Positions 44,626 through 55,323 of a DNA stretch of 64,000 nt are shown piece by piece. A program made the position numbers and the translations under genes. The first letter of the stretch is position 1; each line of letters begins with the position of its first letter. Below the pieces are notes generated by a model. It did not search any database and was not told the origin of the DNA. It saw only the letters and a program-made list of their open reading frames with translations. Source of the DNA: Kingdonia uniflora (Eukaryota > Streptophyta > Magnoliopsida > Ranunculales > Circaeasteraceae); the NCBI GenBank assembly GCA_014058105.1, contig JACGCM010000715.1, forward strand, positions 248,001-312,000, written 5' to 3'.

Positions 44626-45706
44626 TGAAATTTCTAATCACTTGAGATTAACCAATTTCGATTAATTTAGGTCTAACACGAAAGGTCCGAATTCCTTTGA
44701 ATTAATGGTCTAACCTTAACCTAATTCAAATTGATTTAATTATTTAATGTCAACAAGAAATTGGAAATTATACACAAGACCAAAGATTTTTAACCCTCTG
44801 GAAAACCTTTATCAGGAGAAAAGCACATAGGTCACTGTCGAATCACCTGTCAACTAAATAATCCACTATTGAAAACGAATTACAAGAGTTTAATTAATTA
44901 CAGACTCGATAAGCACATCCTATGGTTACCTTTCTTTTAATCAAGCTTCTTTCAATCAATTCCACATTCTCGCAACGCCTCGTTCCAATCTCTCGTCAAA
45001 GCTTTCAATCTTGAATCCACAAGTTTCTCAAATCATGATTTGGGTTTCTTGATCAATGATTGATTCAAGTTTGAGTTGTTAGTTCTTTCTTGAATCTCTT
45101 AAAGAAAAACTCTCATCCTCAAAAATACAAGCCCTTAAAAAAATAGGTTTTCAAAAAATTGAGTTATGAAAAAAGCAAAGTTGTCTTATATAGAAAAATA
45201 AAAAACCCGACCTCAGTTCGAATAGAAACAAAATATATTCGAATATAACAATTATTATTCGAATACATCAAAAATGTATTCGAACAAATAAAGGCCTGAA
45301 GCAATTTGTTCGAATAGAGAAAGAGTTTATTCGAACAAAATAAGTTTTATTCAAACAGAGAAAAATCCTATTCGAGCAACTAAGTTCCCAGAAAAAATAT
45401 TTGAACATATCAATAGTCTATTCGAATACATATTGTTTTGAGACAAAATATTCGAATAAATACTAAATTTTATTCGAACAAGGTCTTATTCGAAAAAAGC
45501 AAAATCTTGTTCGAATAGAGACCTATTTTTCTCAAATAAGACATATCACTTTCTATTCCTATTATGTAGAATACAACGGGCTTGACATTTAGAGCATGGA
45601 GATAGAAACCCACTTACCTGTTTAGTGTCAGTCCAGCTATAGTCGCTCTATGTGTACTTGCTGACGACGAATAACAATAAGGTAGTGCTAACACCTATTC
45701 TAGACA
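44626..45706 (-). repeat. 5' LTR of the Sirevirus-like copia
   Basis: 1081 bp, matching 19338-20416 from TGAAATTTCTAATC to CTAGACA. The TATA box CTATATAAGAC on the minus strand (about 45185-45195) follows the TTCGAA array. This LTR keeps more exact TTCGAA sites than the other one. Confidence 0.92.
45216..45518. promoter_or_regulatory. TTCGAA array G in copia 5' LTR
   Basis: About eleven exact sites plus three variants in 300 bp, the densest array in the window. Its lower edge is about 20 bp upstream of the TATA box on the minus strand. Confidence 0.6.
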
Positions 45707-46741
45707 CTAAATGAAATAAACTCCAAATTGATGTCTTAGTAAGTAGTAGCTTCTTGAATAGTAAATAGAAAGGGATGGTGGGGTATTGAGATAGTAAGAG
45801 TTTAGTGTGTTTTAATTCCAGTTGAAGATCATTAATCTAAGTGTGAATATTCCCTACATCTCTTTTATTCCAATCTTTTGAATCCCACTTCACTTGTTCA
45901 ATCCATCGCATCAATATAAAAATTTTAGTACCTCTGCCACCGAGTTTCTAAGCTGCTTACACCACTTGTCTGTAATCCCTGCTATTAATCCAAATGGCTT
46001 CCATCCATAAGGGTCAAAAAGCTTTTTGATGAATAGAAGGAAGTTTTAAGATGATTGGGCAATCGTCAAAGCCAATAAAGGAATGATGTTAAATAAATGC
46101 ATCAGGAAATTTGGAAATCCAATCATGATTTGCAAAAGCCCTATCGAATCGCTCAAGCATAGATGCAAGGCCCATTCTCCGATTTGTCCAAGTAAATGGT
46201 GATCCTTGAAAAGGAACTGTAATAACCCCACATTGATGAATACAATTAGCAAAGTGTCAGAGCTGAGAATTGAAGAGTGGGATATTGCCTTTCTTGTCGG
46301 TAGTGCACAATATATCATTAAAAACTATTATCACAACCCATGGGTGAATTATTGAAGAGGCAAGATTGGTCAACTATTGCCAAACATCTTTCTTGGTTTG
46401 GGGATGGGGAGAACCATACACACCAGTGAAGTGCCAAATGCAGGAAAGTGCAAAATGGGAGATAGTTGCATGAATGACTCTAAAAGAAAAGTACCCAACA
46501 GACAAGTCAAAATTATTTTTATTCCATAACAAAGAAAGGCCCTCAGCAAAACTAGTTGGCTAAGCCAAAAAGCGCTCATACTGACCCAACTTATATAGGA
46601 TCTTCATCATTCTATCCCTCTAACCCTCAACTCCATCAACAAAATGGAATCTGGATTATAAATCCCACACAAATTCTTTAATTGACCTAATAAACCCTTT
46701 CTTCCTGCTCCCCGTACATTCCATACCAACGTGTTACTCAT
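45707..46741 (-). pseudogene. L1-A ORF2 endonuclease
   Basis: ORF2 starts with ATG at 46741 (MSNTLVWNVRGAGRKG), the usual N-terminus with the catalytic Asn. Then come SFAEGLSLLWNKNNFDLSVG, FTGVYGSPHPQTKKDVW, FNDILCTTDKKGN (the GDFN motif with an altered first residue), GSPFTWTNRRMGLASML, ERFDRAFANHDWISKFPDA and HHSFIGFDDCPI, the last being the altered SDH motif. Stops are present. After 45707 the copia cuts in; RT resumes at 19337. The enzyme would nick target DNA at T-rich sites. Confidence 0.85.
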
Positions 46742-46960
46742 CAGAGTCGGAGGAGATGATATGGTTGCCAGTCATGCAATCAAATGCATTACTGCATTTC
46801 TTTTTGAACTTGTTAGCCCATCTTTCACTACCATTAGATGAATGATCATCTTTCTTCCACTTTCTGGCTCCCAAAGTATTGCCACCAGCTCACCATAAAT
46901 AAAAGGTCCACTAATCAATCTATTAGAGGACTCCGAGCTTGCACTAAGTTGATGATCAGA

Positions 46961-49488
46961 TCATGCTAAAGCCTTTGTCTCCCTCGCATTCAAATCAGCA
47001 AAAGAAGCAAAATTAACTGGAAAAGGAATTTGGACCCGAACAGTCCGAGAGTCAAAATGAGAGATTTCATCAATAATAGGCGAGTGAATGGTGAAAAAGT
47101 CACTGCGAGGATCGGATTCACTCTGAACAAGAGCACCCCCTGTAACATGAGAAGCATCCAGAGCTTGAGTAGCCACATACATTGGTTCCCCAACCTGTAA
47201 GTTTGTGTTGAGTGGTTGCGCACAAATGTCCCTCATCACTCCCCATACTATCCGAAGAATAATTCATAATACCGTCAGAGGTAGATTTATCAGTACCTTG
47301 TTCTTAAATTTGGGAATCCCCATTAGAGGTAATAACAAGATGAAGAGATGAAGAATTAGTAGGTTGTTGAACTAGGGAGTCAGTGTTACCATCTATCGGG
47401 GGATCAACAAAGGTTTGTGTCTCCTCAGTCACACTCCGACCGCAACCACTACCCCTAGATGCACCGCGATACCCACCATCATGAATCTGATCCCCAAGTG
47501 GGCCTTGGCCCGAAATCCCATCACCAACCATAGAGTCAGAGTAAATCCCATCCATAGGTCCAAGGGATCGAGTTCTATATGCAACATGGCCCCCACCCAT
47601 GCTAGAAGTAGGTGGCACACTAGTAGCACCTCCCCATCTCCCACCGGCACCATCAAATCTTCATTCACCTCTGCCACGTGCCCTCTGCCAAATTCTTTCA
47701 AGAAGAATGTCAAAATTATAGTCAGATTTTGATGCCATAGCAGTAAAAGCCACGACGTGTTGTTCAAAAGAGTCTGGTTCCTAAACTTCTTTCTTAAGAT
47801 GAGGGTGTTCTTCTTTTATTGAAATTGTACGCTCTGGGTCAGTACCAGAACTTGGTTGTTATTGTTATGGACTCAATGGATCTTTCACACTAAAATTATA
47901 TTACACTAAACTGAAAGTACATTTACAGCATATGAAGATGACCTTTCCCCATGTGCCACACAATCACCAACTCTAAATGAACCTCTGTTATGCAAGTATT
48001 TTTGTATTTGCAAGCCTTCTACATCAACATCCTCTATAGTGTTTTACCTTTGTTTTTAGTAATATCACGAGTCCTTCCTCTTCTGCCACCATGAATTGAA
48101 CCAGAGTTTCATTGTTGGTTATCAGAATTATCAATTTCCCCAATCACAATACCTTCAATTCGTCTCCTTCCTTGGGGTTCACTCCTACCAGTACCAGCAC
48201 GACCTCTGCCACCATCTCCCCTACATGCAAAAATATTACCAGAAGGTAGATCATATCCGAAAGTAGTAGCCACAGCATTAGGATATCAACGTTAAATTGG
48301 AGTTAGAACCGTGGTTACCTCTCTAATAACACACTCCTCCAAGTTAGTGGCATCAAGCGGAAGAACCTCAATAAGACAATCTACTCGGATATGGCCAAAT
48401 CGACCACAGATAGTGCAACCTCATTCTTACAATGATGTTAAGATAAGAAATCACAATCTCTACAGGCGGCAGAATATCAAAATCGATTTCCACACACACC
48501 CGGGCAAGCCGAGCCCCCAAAATTCTTGTCGTAGTATCATCCATGCATACTGGCCTTCCAACAATCAAGTAATTTGCCACAAGATCTTAGTAGCCCACAA
48601 CTCCATTGGTAAATCTGGTAGACAAACCCACACTATCGCTTGTTCCAATTTAGCAATTTTTGGGTCAAACCCAACATGCCAATGCCGCAATACTAAATAC
48701 TAGCCAAAAATGAACCAAGGCCCTTTTAACCAAATTAGATTGAGATCATCCAGTGTGGCAAGCCAAACAACAAAGAAGTAATTGCCAATATCAATCACGT
48801 AAATCTCTCCTTGTACCCTCCAAAGTATGTTAGGTCTTCGAGTCATCAGCTCCAACCTAACTAGTTCCCCCATCAATTTTCTAATGAAACTTAGACTCCG
48901 AGCTTTAGCGCTCTCATTAATCAAATCAAGTTCAATAGAAATAGAGACTTTGTGGGGACGCACCATTGAATAGGTGTTGGAAGGTACGAATGTAGAAGAT
49001 GAAGGTGTTGTACCACAAACAGACGGTCCTCCTGGCATACTTCCATTCAAACGACCCACAAAGTTAGTCTGAGAACCAGGAGGAACATCTGATGTAACTG
49101 AAGGCATTTGAAATCGTGGTAGAGGCATACCCACATATTTTTGGTATTGTGCTACTACATGAACTGCACGTAGTGGTAGGAGAGATGGAACAAATGCCAA
49201 ATTAGGTTATAACGAGGAAATAGAGTCTGTTTCCACCCAATTCACCCATGGCATTATACCCCCAGAATGATTTGGGTTACCAACAACTGCTCCATGAAAG
49301 TTCAAAGTAGGATGTACCATGGTAGGAGCCGAGTTGGCATCATGAAGACCCATGGGGACAACGTCACCATCCAGAGGGTTAAGTTATTGAACTTGAGTAA
49401 TAGTCATCAGATTTGGTTGAACAACATTGTGGAGGTTTGGATTACCCCCACCCAAGTCACCTCCAGGAAAAGGAGGGAGATTATCCAT
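46961..49488 (-). pseudogene. L1-A ORF1, DUF4283 and zinc knuckle
   Basis: The start is ATG at 49488 (MDNLPPFPGGDLGGGN), just after a TTC-repeat leader. The DUF4283 domain spans about 49000-48370: RKLMGELVRLELMTRRPNIL, WRVQGEIYVIDIGNYFFVV, LATLDDLNLIWLKGPWFIFG, then NYLIVGRPVCMDDTTTRILG in another frame. A knuckle CTICGRFGHIRVDC is at about 48420-48380. A Gly/Arg-rich and Ser/Gln-rich tail ends near 46961 (FASFADLNARETKALA). It has several frame changes and stops. ORF1 coats L1 RNA. ORF2 begins about 220 bp further on. Confidence 0.8.
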
Positions 49489-50255
49489 AATACAAGACTG
49501 CCAATCACTGTCAAAAGCAAGAAGAATAAAGAAGAAGAAGAAGAAGAAGAAGAAGAAGAAGAAGAAGAAGAAAGCTGGACTTGGGAACAAACAACATGCA
49601 CACCTGAGCTTAAATATTGAGAAGAAGATGAGAGGTTAAGACTTTAATTGCCACTCCACGAATACATTCACCAAGGAAATCATCATGAACTTGGCATTAA
49701 TTTTCTCTTTTGCCTTGTTCAAAAAGAGAACCCTTAAATTCAAAGTCCAACCCCGGGTGGTCTGAACTTCATGCATCCAATCCAATTTGTCCAAAATCTT
49801 GTTCACTGAGATTTTCCTCATCTTAATTGCAGCTAGCTTTACAGTAATTGATTAAACCCTATTCAACTCGTTAAAGTCTCCCTGACCCTCATCACATCGC
49901 ACATACAAGGGTGATTAAATGGATTTAACTTCCCCAATAAATAATTGCATACCAAATTTGGTCACTAGAAAATTACTATTTACCTTAATCTTACTATAAT
50001 TAAACCAAGCTTGCCCAAAGTGGGTCAATGGAGTACGATTTGGAAGGCATTGAAGTCAACGAAAACCAAGAAGTGAATCATGATGGGTTACAGAATAGAA
50101 AACATGTTGAATTAAAGAAGAGAAGAAAGAGGGTAATTGACAAATAAGAGATGTGTGAGTGATGGTGTTGGGAGATCGAGGCAAAAATGATGGTGGAGGA
50201 GGTGGCGGTTTTGATGGTGGAGTGAGTCTCCCATCATTGCAAAGCCCCATTTTAT
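49489..50255 (-). other. 5' leader of L1-A
   Basis: The minus strand starts near GATGGGAGACTCACTCCACC (about 50230). It has a CCACCACC-type stretch and a short upstream frame, MRKISVNKILDKLDWMHEVQ (49821-49636), which has no known domain. The exact 5' end is set only by where the L1-B RNase H sequence stops (50262). Confidence 0.5.
49529..49573. repeat. (GAA)n microsatellite in L1-A leader
   Basis: About 15 GAA triplets on the plus strand (TTC on the L1 strand), right before the ORF1 ATG. The poly-Phe, poly-Ser and poly-Lys frames at 49384-49639 come from it. Confidence 0.9.
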
Positions 50256-50261
50256 ATTCCA

Positions 50262-50700
50262 TCACCTCCTGCTTTTGGTTTTTACCGTGATGCAAAGTTG
50301 TTTGACCAAGAGAATAGTTATTGCAAAGTTAGATCTTATAATAATTCTCTTTATGCATTGCTCAATAGCCATCTTCAAATCCTTATCAATACTATAGAGA
50401 TCCAGAAGTATTATAGATTGTTTCTTTATACATCCAGCACATGCCTTAATAGGGTTAGCACTATCCTCTCTCAATATAACCTCAAAACCCCCTAGTTTCC
50501 TTAAGGAGCCATCAGTGTTTAAAACCACTAGCCCCTATTCAAGAAGGTACCATTTGCATTGAATCATCTTAGAGGTTGTCCAAGAGGCCTCAAGGTTCCA
50601 ATTTCCTATAAAATCTCTATTAGTGGCATTGTCATCAAGCTTCATGCTAGCACTGCAGTATTTTTCCCTTATAACTTTGACAATTTTGTTGCTGATAACA
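50262..50700 (-). pseudogene. L1-B RNase H domain, truncated
   Basis: The minus strand reads LNTDGSLRKLGGFEVILRED with the first catalytic Asp, then IKACAGCIKKQS and LKMAIEQCIKRIIIRSNFAI. The frame stops at 50262 where L1-A begins; the C-terminal half with the last Asp is missing. The start of the domain is at about 50528. Confidence 0.75.
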
Positions 50701-53186
50701 GTGTCAACTGCAGCTAAACTATTAAAAATCTATCATTTCTCTCCCTCCATATATAGTGGACACATGCACATAAGACAACCTTTTTTTATTTTTATGACCT
50801 GAGATCGACCATTGAAGTGATTAAAACACTACTATATTTCTTCCAAAAAATCTGTAGGAGCTCTGTTATAACCAAGTTTCTTAAGCAGGTTGCTCCAAAT
50901 CCCCTTGGTGTAACTGCAGGAGAAAAAAATGCACCTCATTCTCAGCATGGCTCCAACAAAAAACACACTTTACTTCCTATGTAACTCCCCACTTTAGCAA
51001 CTTTTCTTTGGTTTTTAGAGTTCTCTTGAAAGCTAACTAAGCCACAAAGCTACGCCTGGGGATGTTGTCCCTAAACCAAACTAGTTTAATCAAAAACACA
51101 TTGGCACTCACATGTCTAATTTGGATATAAGCACTCTTCAAAGTAAATTCCCCTTTTTCAGTAAGAGTCAAAATCACCTCAACCCCATTTCCCCCACTTC
51201 TAATTATCTCATGTATGAATGGATTCCCATAACTCAGCAAGAAGTTACACAGCATTGACAACCATTGACCATTTACAACAATATTGCTAACTTTTGTTGT
51301 AAGAGATAAATCAGGGTCATCCTGAAAGTGTTCATGAAATTTATCTCTTAAAATCCCCAGAGGATACCATGGATCAGTCCAAAAGTAAGTACTTCTACCA
51401 TCACCAATAGTATGCATGATAATAGCCTTAGCACTCTCTCTGCGATTTAAAATATTTCTCCAGCACCAAGAGCAGTCCATAGGAGTTCTCATAATCCAAA
51501 AATATTTTTTCTTAATCAGATTAGCCTTGATCAATTTGTACCATAGATAATCTTTATCTGTTACAACTCTCCAAATGTATCTCAACATGGAAGTATTGTT
51601 CAAGGTCCTAATATCGTTTATCCCTAATCATCCCTCATCATAGGGAAGACAACAATTTTTCTAGCTTACCATAGTACTCTTCTTCTCAAGCTCAGCTCCA
51701 CCCCACAAAAGCATTCTACTAATATACTTAAGCAAATCTAAAATAGACTGAGGTAATTCATATATAGAAGTCTTAAAAATATGGAGACTTCCAAGCACAG
51801 ACTTTAGCAAAACAAGCCTCCCAGAATAAGAAAGAAACTTTCTCTTCTAACTCTACACTTTTTGATAAAACCTTTATACCAAAGGAAGATAGTCTTCAGC
51901 CTTGAGCCTAGTGGTAATCAGAGGCACTCCCAAGTATTTAATAGGGAGCTCGCCAGCTATGCATTTAGTAATCCAACTTAACTACTCAACCTCAATCTCA
52001 TTTAGCCAAACACTAAAACTATGGCTTTTGTTTGTATTCATCTGTAACCCTGCAAATGAAGAATGATCATTCAGAACATTGTTTAAAGTGGTAGCAGACT
52101 TAGAGTTTCCTGTAATAAACACTATCAAATCACCTGCAAATCATAAATGGGAGATTTTGGGGTTTTTACATCTAGGATACAGCTTGAACAAACTCTCGTT
52201 CACTTTGATTTCCACTTATTTTGTGCATATTTCCATCACAAGTACAAATAGGTAAGGAGATACCTCTTGTACTTGTGAAATACTCATACAAAGAACTATT
52301 AGCTGAAATAGAGAATTTAGGAGTTGAGATACAGGTCAACACCCATCCAATGAATTTACTATGAAATTTGAATTTAATTAAAATCTCTTCAATATCCCTC
52401 CAGCTGACCGTATCATAGGCTTTTTTAATATCAATTTTTGTAGTTCATCTCTTAGTAGTGTTTTTCCTATGATAGTTCCTAATAATCTCATAGGTCAGCA
52501 TAATGTTATTTGAAATAGTTCTCCCTGTGATAAAAACATATTGGTTAGGACTAATAATCTTATACACACACCCTTTAAGCCTATTACTCAGGATTGTAGA
52601 GATAATTTAATATAGAACATTGCAACAAGAGCTAGGTCTATAATTCCCAAAGTCAGTAGGATTACTTACATTAGGAATAAGAGCAATGATAATGGCATTT
52701 ACTTCCTTAAGGATGTTTGAAGAATGGAAAAAGTTGTTGACTACAACAGCCAAATCATCTCCCAGAACTCTCCAAGCCTTCTTAAAGAAGTAGGAGGATA
52801 AACCATCAGGTCCATAAGCTTTATCATTAGGGATATCAGATAGGGAAAGAAAAATATCATCCCTAGATATCTCCATTGATAAATATTATTGTCTGATCAT
52901 TAAGACATTATATACCCTTAATAACAATATTCTTAAGAATGTTAGTATTAAAAGAGCTTGGTGGGTTACTTCCCAGTATAGACTAAAAGTACTTTACACC
53001 AGCTTTTCCCATATCACTATTATCCTCAAGAACATTACCATGAGTGTCAGCAATGTTAAGGATCCTGTTCCTCACCCTTCTAGTTTCCATAGATCTATAA
53101 AAAAAATAAGTATTACTACCTCTAAGGTATAACCACTAGACTCTAGATTTCTACCTAGCCCTAGCTTCCTCTTTCCTAACTAAATT
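50701..53186 (-). pseudogene. L1-B reverse transcriptase and zinc-binding region
   Basis: Minus strand: LYLRGSNTYFFYRSMETRRV (about 53100), IPNDKAYGPDGLSSYFFKKA (52820), NAIIIALIPNVSNPTDFGNY then RPSSCCNVLY (52610), and the catalytic box near 52127-52150, which reads HL-stop-FAGDLIVF. The family has FADD, so one catalytic Asp is Gly. Further on are GELPIKYLGVPLITTRLKAE and YSGRLVLLKSVLGSLHIFKT. An open 188-residue frame (51603-51037) holds IIMHTIGDGRSTYFWTDPWY and EKGEFTLKSAYIQIR. The zinc-binding CVFCWSHAENEVHFF is near 50950. Inactive. Confidence 0.8.
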
Positions 53187-54017
53187 TGTTAGATTTTATG
53201 GCTCAAAAAGGAGAAGAAGAAAAAAATTAGCTTTTTTGGTGGTTGTTTGCTTGAATAGAAGAGTCAGACTTGACTCAATTCGAATAGGAAATATTTTTAT
53301 TCAAACAGTGATTAGTAGGAACTTGTTTTTGGCCTAGAAAATGACTCGCAATATGCAATACAAAACTAGTCTTGTATTATAGGTCTCTTATGATATAAAA
53401 GAAACGTAGGGGGTCTAGTGTGACCTAACCCTAACCAAATAGAGATGTAGCATCCATGGCTAAGCTTTATAGATAGAGAGATCCTTACCAGGTTGTAGAA
53501 GTTGGAAAGTTCTCTTGGGGGTTTGATCAAGAGAGGGGAAGGGCCTCTCTGATACTAAGCTAAATTGTGAATCGAAGGGAAGAGAGTAGAGATGGTTAAA
53601 GAAGAAGATAATCAGCGATAGGGAAAAGTAACAATAGTTTAAAGATGATAGTTCGTGTAGAAGCCTTCTTCGAGATGGGTTATAGCGGTGTTCAATGAGG
53701 TTGAGGTAACTTCGCATTTCCTGATGGTTCTCTTGATCTCTTATTTACCTTGAAAGTTTAAATGAGTTTTATTATAAGGTTAGAGATCTCAAAGTGTGAT
53801 AAGATCTCTTGAGAGCTTGTAACGGTTTTTTAGATACATAGTGGATTTATTGACTCGGTGGATGTGGATGTAGCCCTTTGGGGTGAACCACGGTAAATCT
53901 TTATGTTGTGTGTGCTTAGTTTATCTCTTATTTCTTATTACAATTGTATGTCGTGTTTAACCTGATAAATCCAAGCATCACGGGGGATGTATTCTGCTCG
54001 GTCCCCCCCCCCCAACA
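53187..54017 (+). mobile_element. Solo LTR, 831 bp, in L1-B
   Basis: TGTTAGATTT at left and CCCCAACA at right give TGTT...AACA ends. The flanks AAATT (53182-53186) and AGATT (54018-54022) match in four of five bases. The L1-B frame continues across it. A TATA box in GATATAAAAGAAACG (about 53393) follows a small TTCGAA array. A C-run of 11 (54003-54013) precedes the right end. The minus-strand frame 53460-53717 is not supported. Confidence 0.75.
53250..53308. promoter_or_regulatory. TTCGAA array H in solo LTR
   Basis: One exact ATTCGAATAG flanked by CTTGAATAG and ATTCAAACAG, about 90 bp upstream of the TATA box. It is the smallest of the arrays. Confidence 0.4.
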
Positions 54018-54812
54018 AGATTGGAGTATACCAGCAAAGTATTTTTCTCCCTATCAGCTAGGTTAGTATCAAGGGGGCTAGATTGCAAGCATCTTGAATA
54101 TCAATGAATACAGTTTTTGCAGCCTCCAAATGTTCCTTCAAAAAAGGACACTTAATAACATCAAATTATCTCAACTTCTTTTTAACCATTTTCATTTTCT
54201 TGCAAAATCTGTAAGTGGGGTTTCCAATAACACTGTTATTCTATCGCTCATAATTTTCAGGAAGTTGGGATCATCAACCCATAAATTATAAATTTTGAAA
54301 GGAATTGGCCATGTTTTTTTACTCTCCCCAAAAGAAAGAAACATGGGGATGTAATCAAATATCTCAGCCTGGAGGAAATTCAATTTAGCATTATTAAAAG
54401 TGTTAGTCCACTCAGAGGTACCTAGCACTATCAATCTTCGTATAAATCCTATTACCCTTGTTATTTCTATTAGTCCATGTAAGTTAATAGCTTTTAAATA
54501 TATAATCAACCAAACTAGCATTAATAGTAAAATCAAGTAAGTCATTAATGTTGAATTGGTCTGCCCCCTACCTTCTCCTAGGAGTTAAGAATAGAATTAA
54601 AGTCTCCCATAAGAGTCCAAGGCATATTATTTACGCTAGCATAATCAATAATATCAACCCATAACATTCTCCTTTCAACATAATTGTTACTATTATAGAT
54701 GATGGAGAGAACAAAAGGAGGCATACCTGGAATGTTTACGTTAAGCATGACCATTTAAATAGTACAAGAACCAAGAGTTACCTACATTTTATCCTTGTTC
54801 CACATGAACCAT
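54018..54812 (-). pseudogene. L1-B endonuclease, partial
   Basis: On the minus strand the frame reads VMLNVNIPGMPPFVLSIIYN, RRMLWVDIIDYASVNNMPWT, LMGDFNSILNS with the GDFN motif, DFTINASLVDYIFKSY, LTWTNRNNKGNRIYTKIDSA, and LNFLQAEIFDYIPMFLSFGE. The first part of the endonuclease is missing because the Tat gypsy starts at 54813. Several stops are present. Confidence 0.8.
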
Positions 54813-55251
54813 TGTAGGAGCACGCTTCCACTACCCACGATCTTTGAGGGTTATCTGCTTCCTTACCCATCGACGAACACGTCCCAAGGGGAGTTCGTTT
54901 AAACAACTCTTAAGCCACGTCAAAAGCACTTATACCAACAAGAATACTATGTCAGGCCTACGTGGAAAGGTAAGGCCTAAAACTCTGCAGGGGTAATTTA
55001 GGCTTTACACACGTCACAAAAGCCCGAATATCTCTAGGTCAAAAACCCTCCCTATAGATAGGGAAGAAAATGGACTTAATAAAGGACCTTTTCCTGAACC
55101 TCCTCCTCCATTAACTAAACCCTAGCAGGTCTAGAGGAAGAGGGAGAAGAAACTCAGAGAGAGTTGAGTGGTGCCCTCCTTAGGTGAGGCGTGTCAATCC
55201 CCAAATGACGTTTCACATATTGTCGCCCCTTAAGAAATCTAGGAGACTACA
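54813..55251 (+). repeat. 5' LTR of Tat-type gypsy (gypsy-3), 439 bp
   Basis: The ends TGTAG and CTACA are a perfect inverted repeat. The primer site follows after 2 bases. ACCAT at 54808-54812 is the left half of the TSD; the right half is outside the window. A possible promoter lies near CCCTATAGATAGGG (55060). There is no TTCGAA array in this LTR. Confidence 0.8.
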
Positions 55252-55253
55252 AT

Positions 55254-55271
55254 TGGCACCATCTGCGTCCA
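55254..55271 (+). other. Primer binding site of gypsy-3
   Basis: TGGCACCATCTGCGTCC follows the LTR directly. It resembles TGGCGCCGTCTGTGGG, common in Tat/Athila-type elements, with several changes. Confidence 0.6.
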
Positions 55272-55323
55272 AGCAATACAACTCTATCCATACGCCAAGA
55301 TTATAATTTTTATACAAAATTTG

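Larger units (their letters stand above)
19338..45706 (-). mobile_element. Sirevirus-like Ty1/copia element with nested insertions
   Basis: Two LTRs of about 1.08 kb enclose, on the minus strand, a tRNA-iMet primer site, gag with zinc knuckle and long coiled coil, protease, integrase, RT, RNase H, a region with purine blocks, an extra ORF3 and a final polypurine tract. The order PR-IN-RT-RH defines copia; the coiled-coil gag, several purine blocks and an extra 3' ORF suit the Sirevirus group. It sits between the endonuclease and RT of L1-A. Gypsy-2 (20849-30123) and L1-C (about 37643-43522) are inserted in it; without them its length is about 11 kb. Confidence 0.85.

Noticed and set aside
19333..45711. 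A perfect 5-bp TSD for the copia
   Set aside because: Left flank GTAAG and right flank CTAAA share only TAA. The insertion is supported by LTR pairing and L1 continuity, not by the TSD.
49384..49639. Poly-Phe, poly-Ser and poly-Lys ORFs
   Set aside because: All are produced by the GAA/TTC microsatellite in the L1-A leader.
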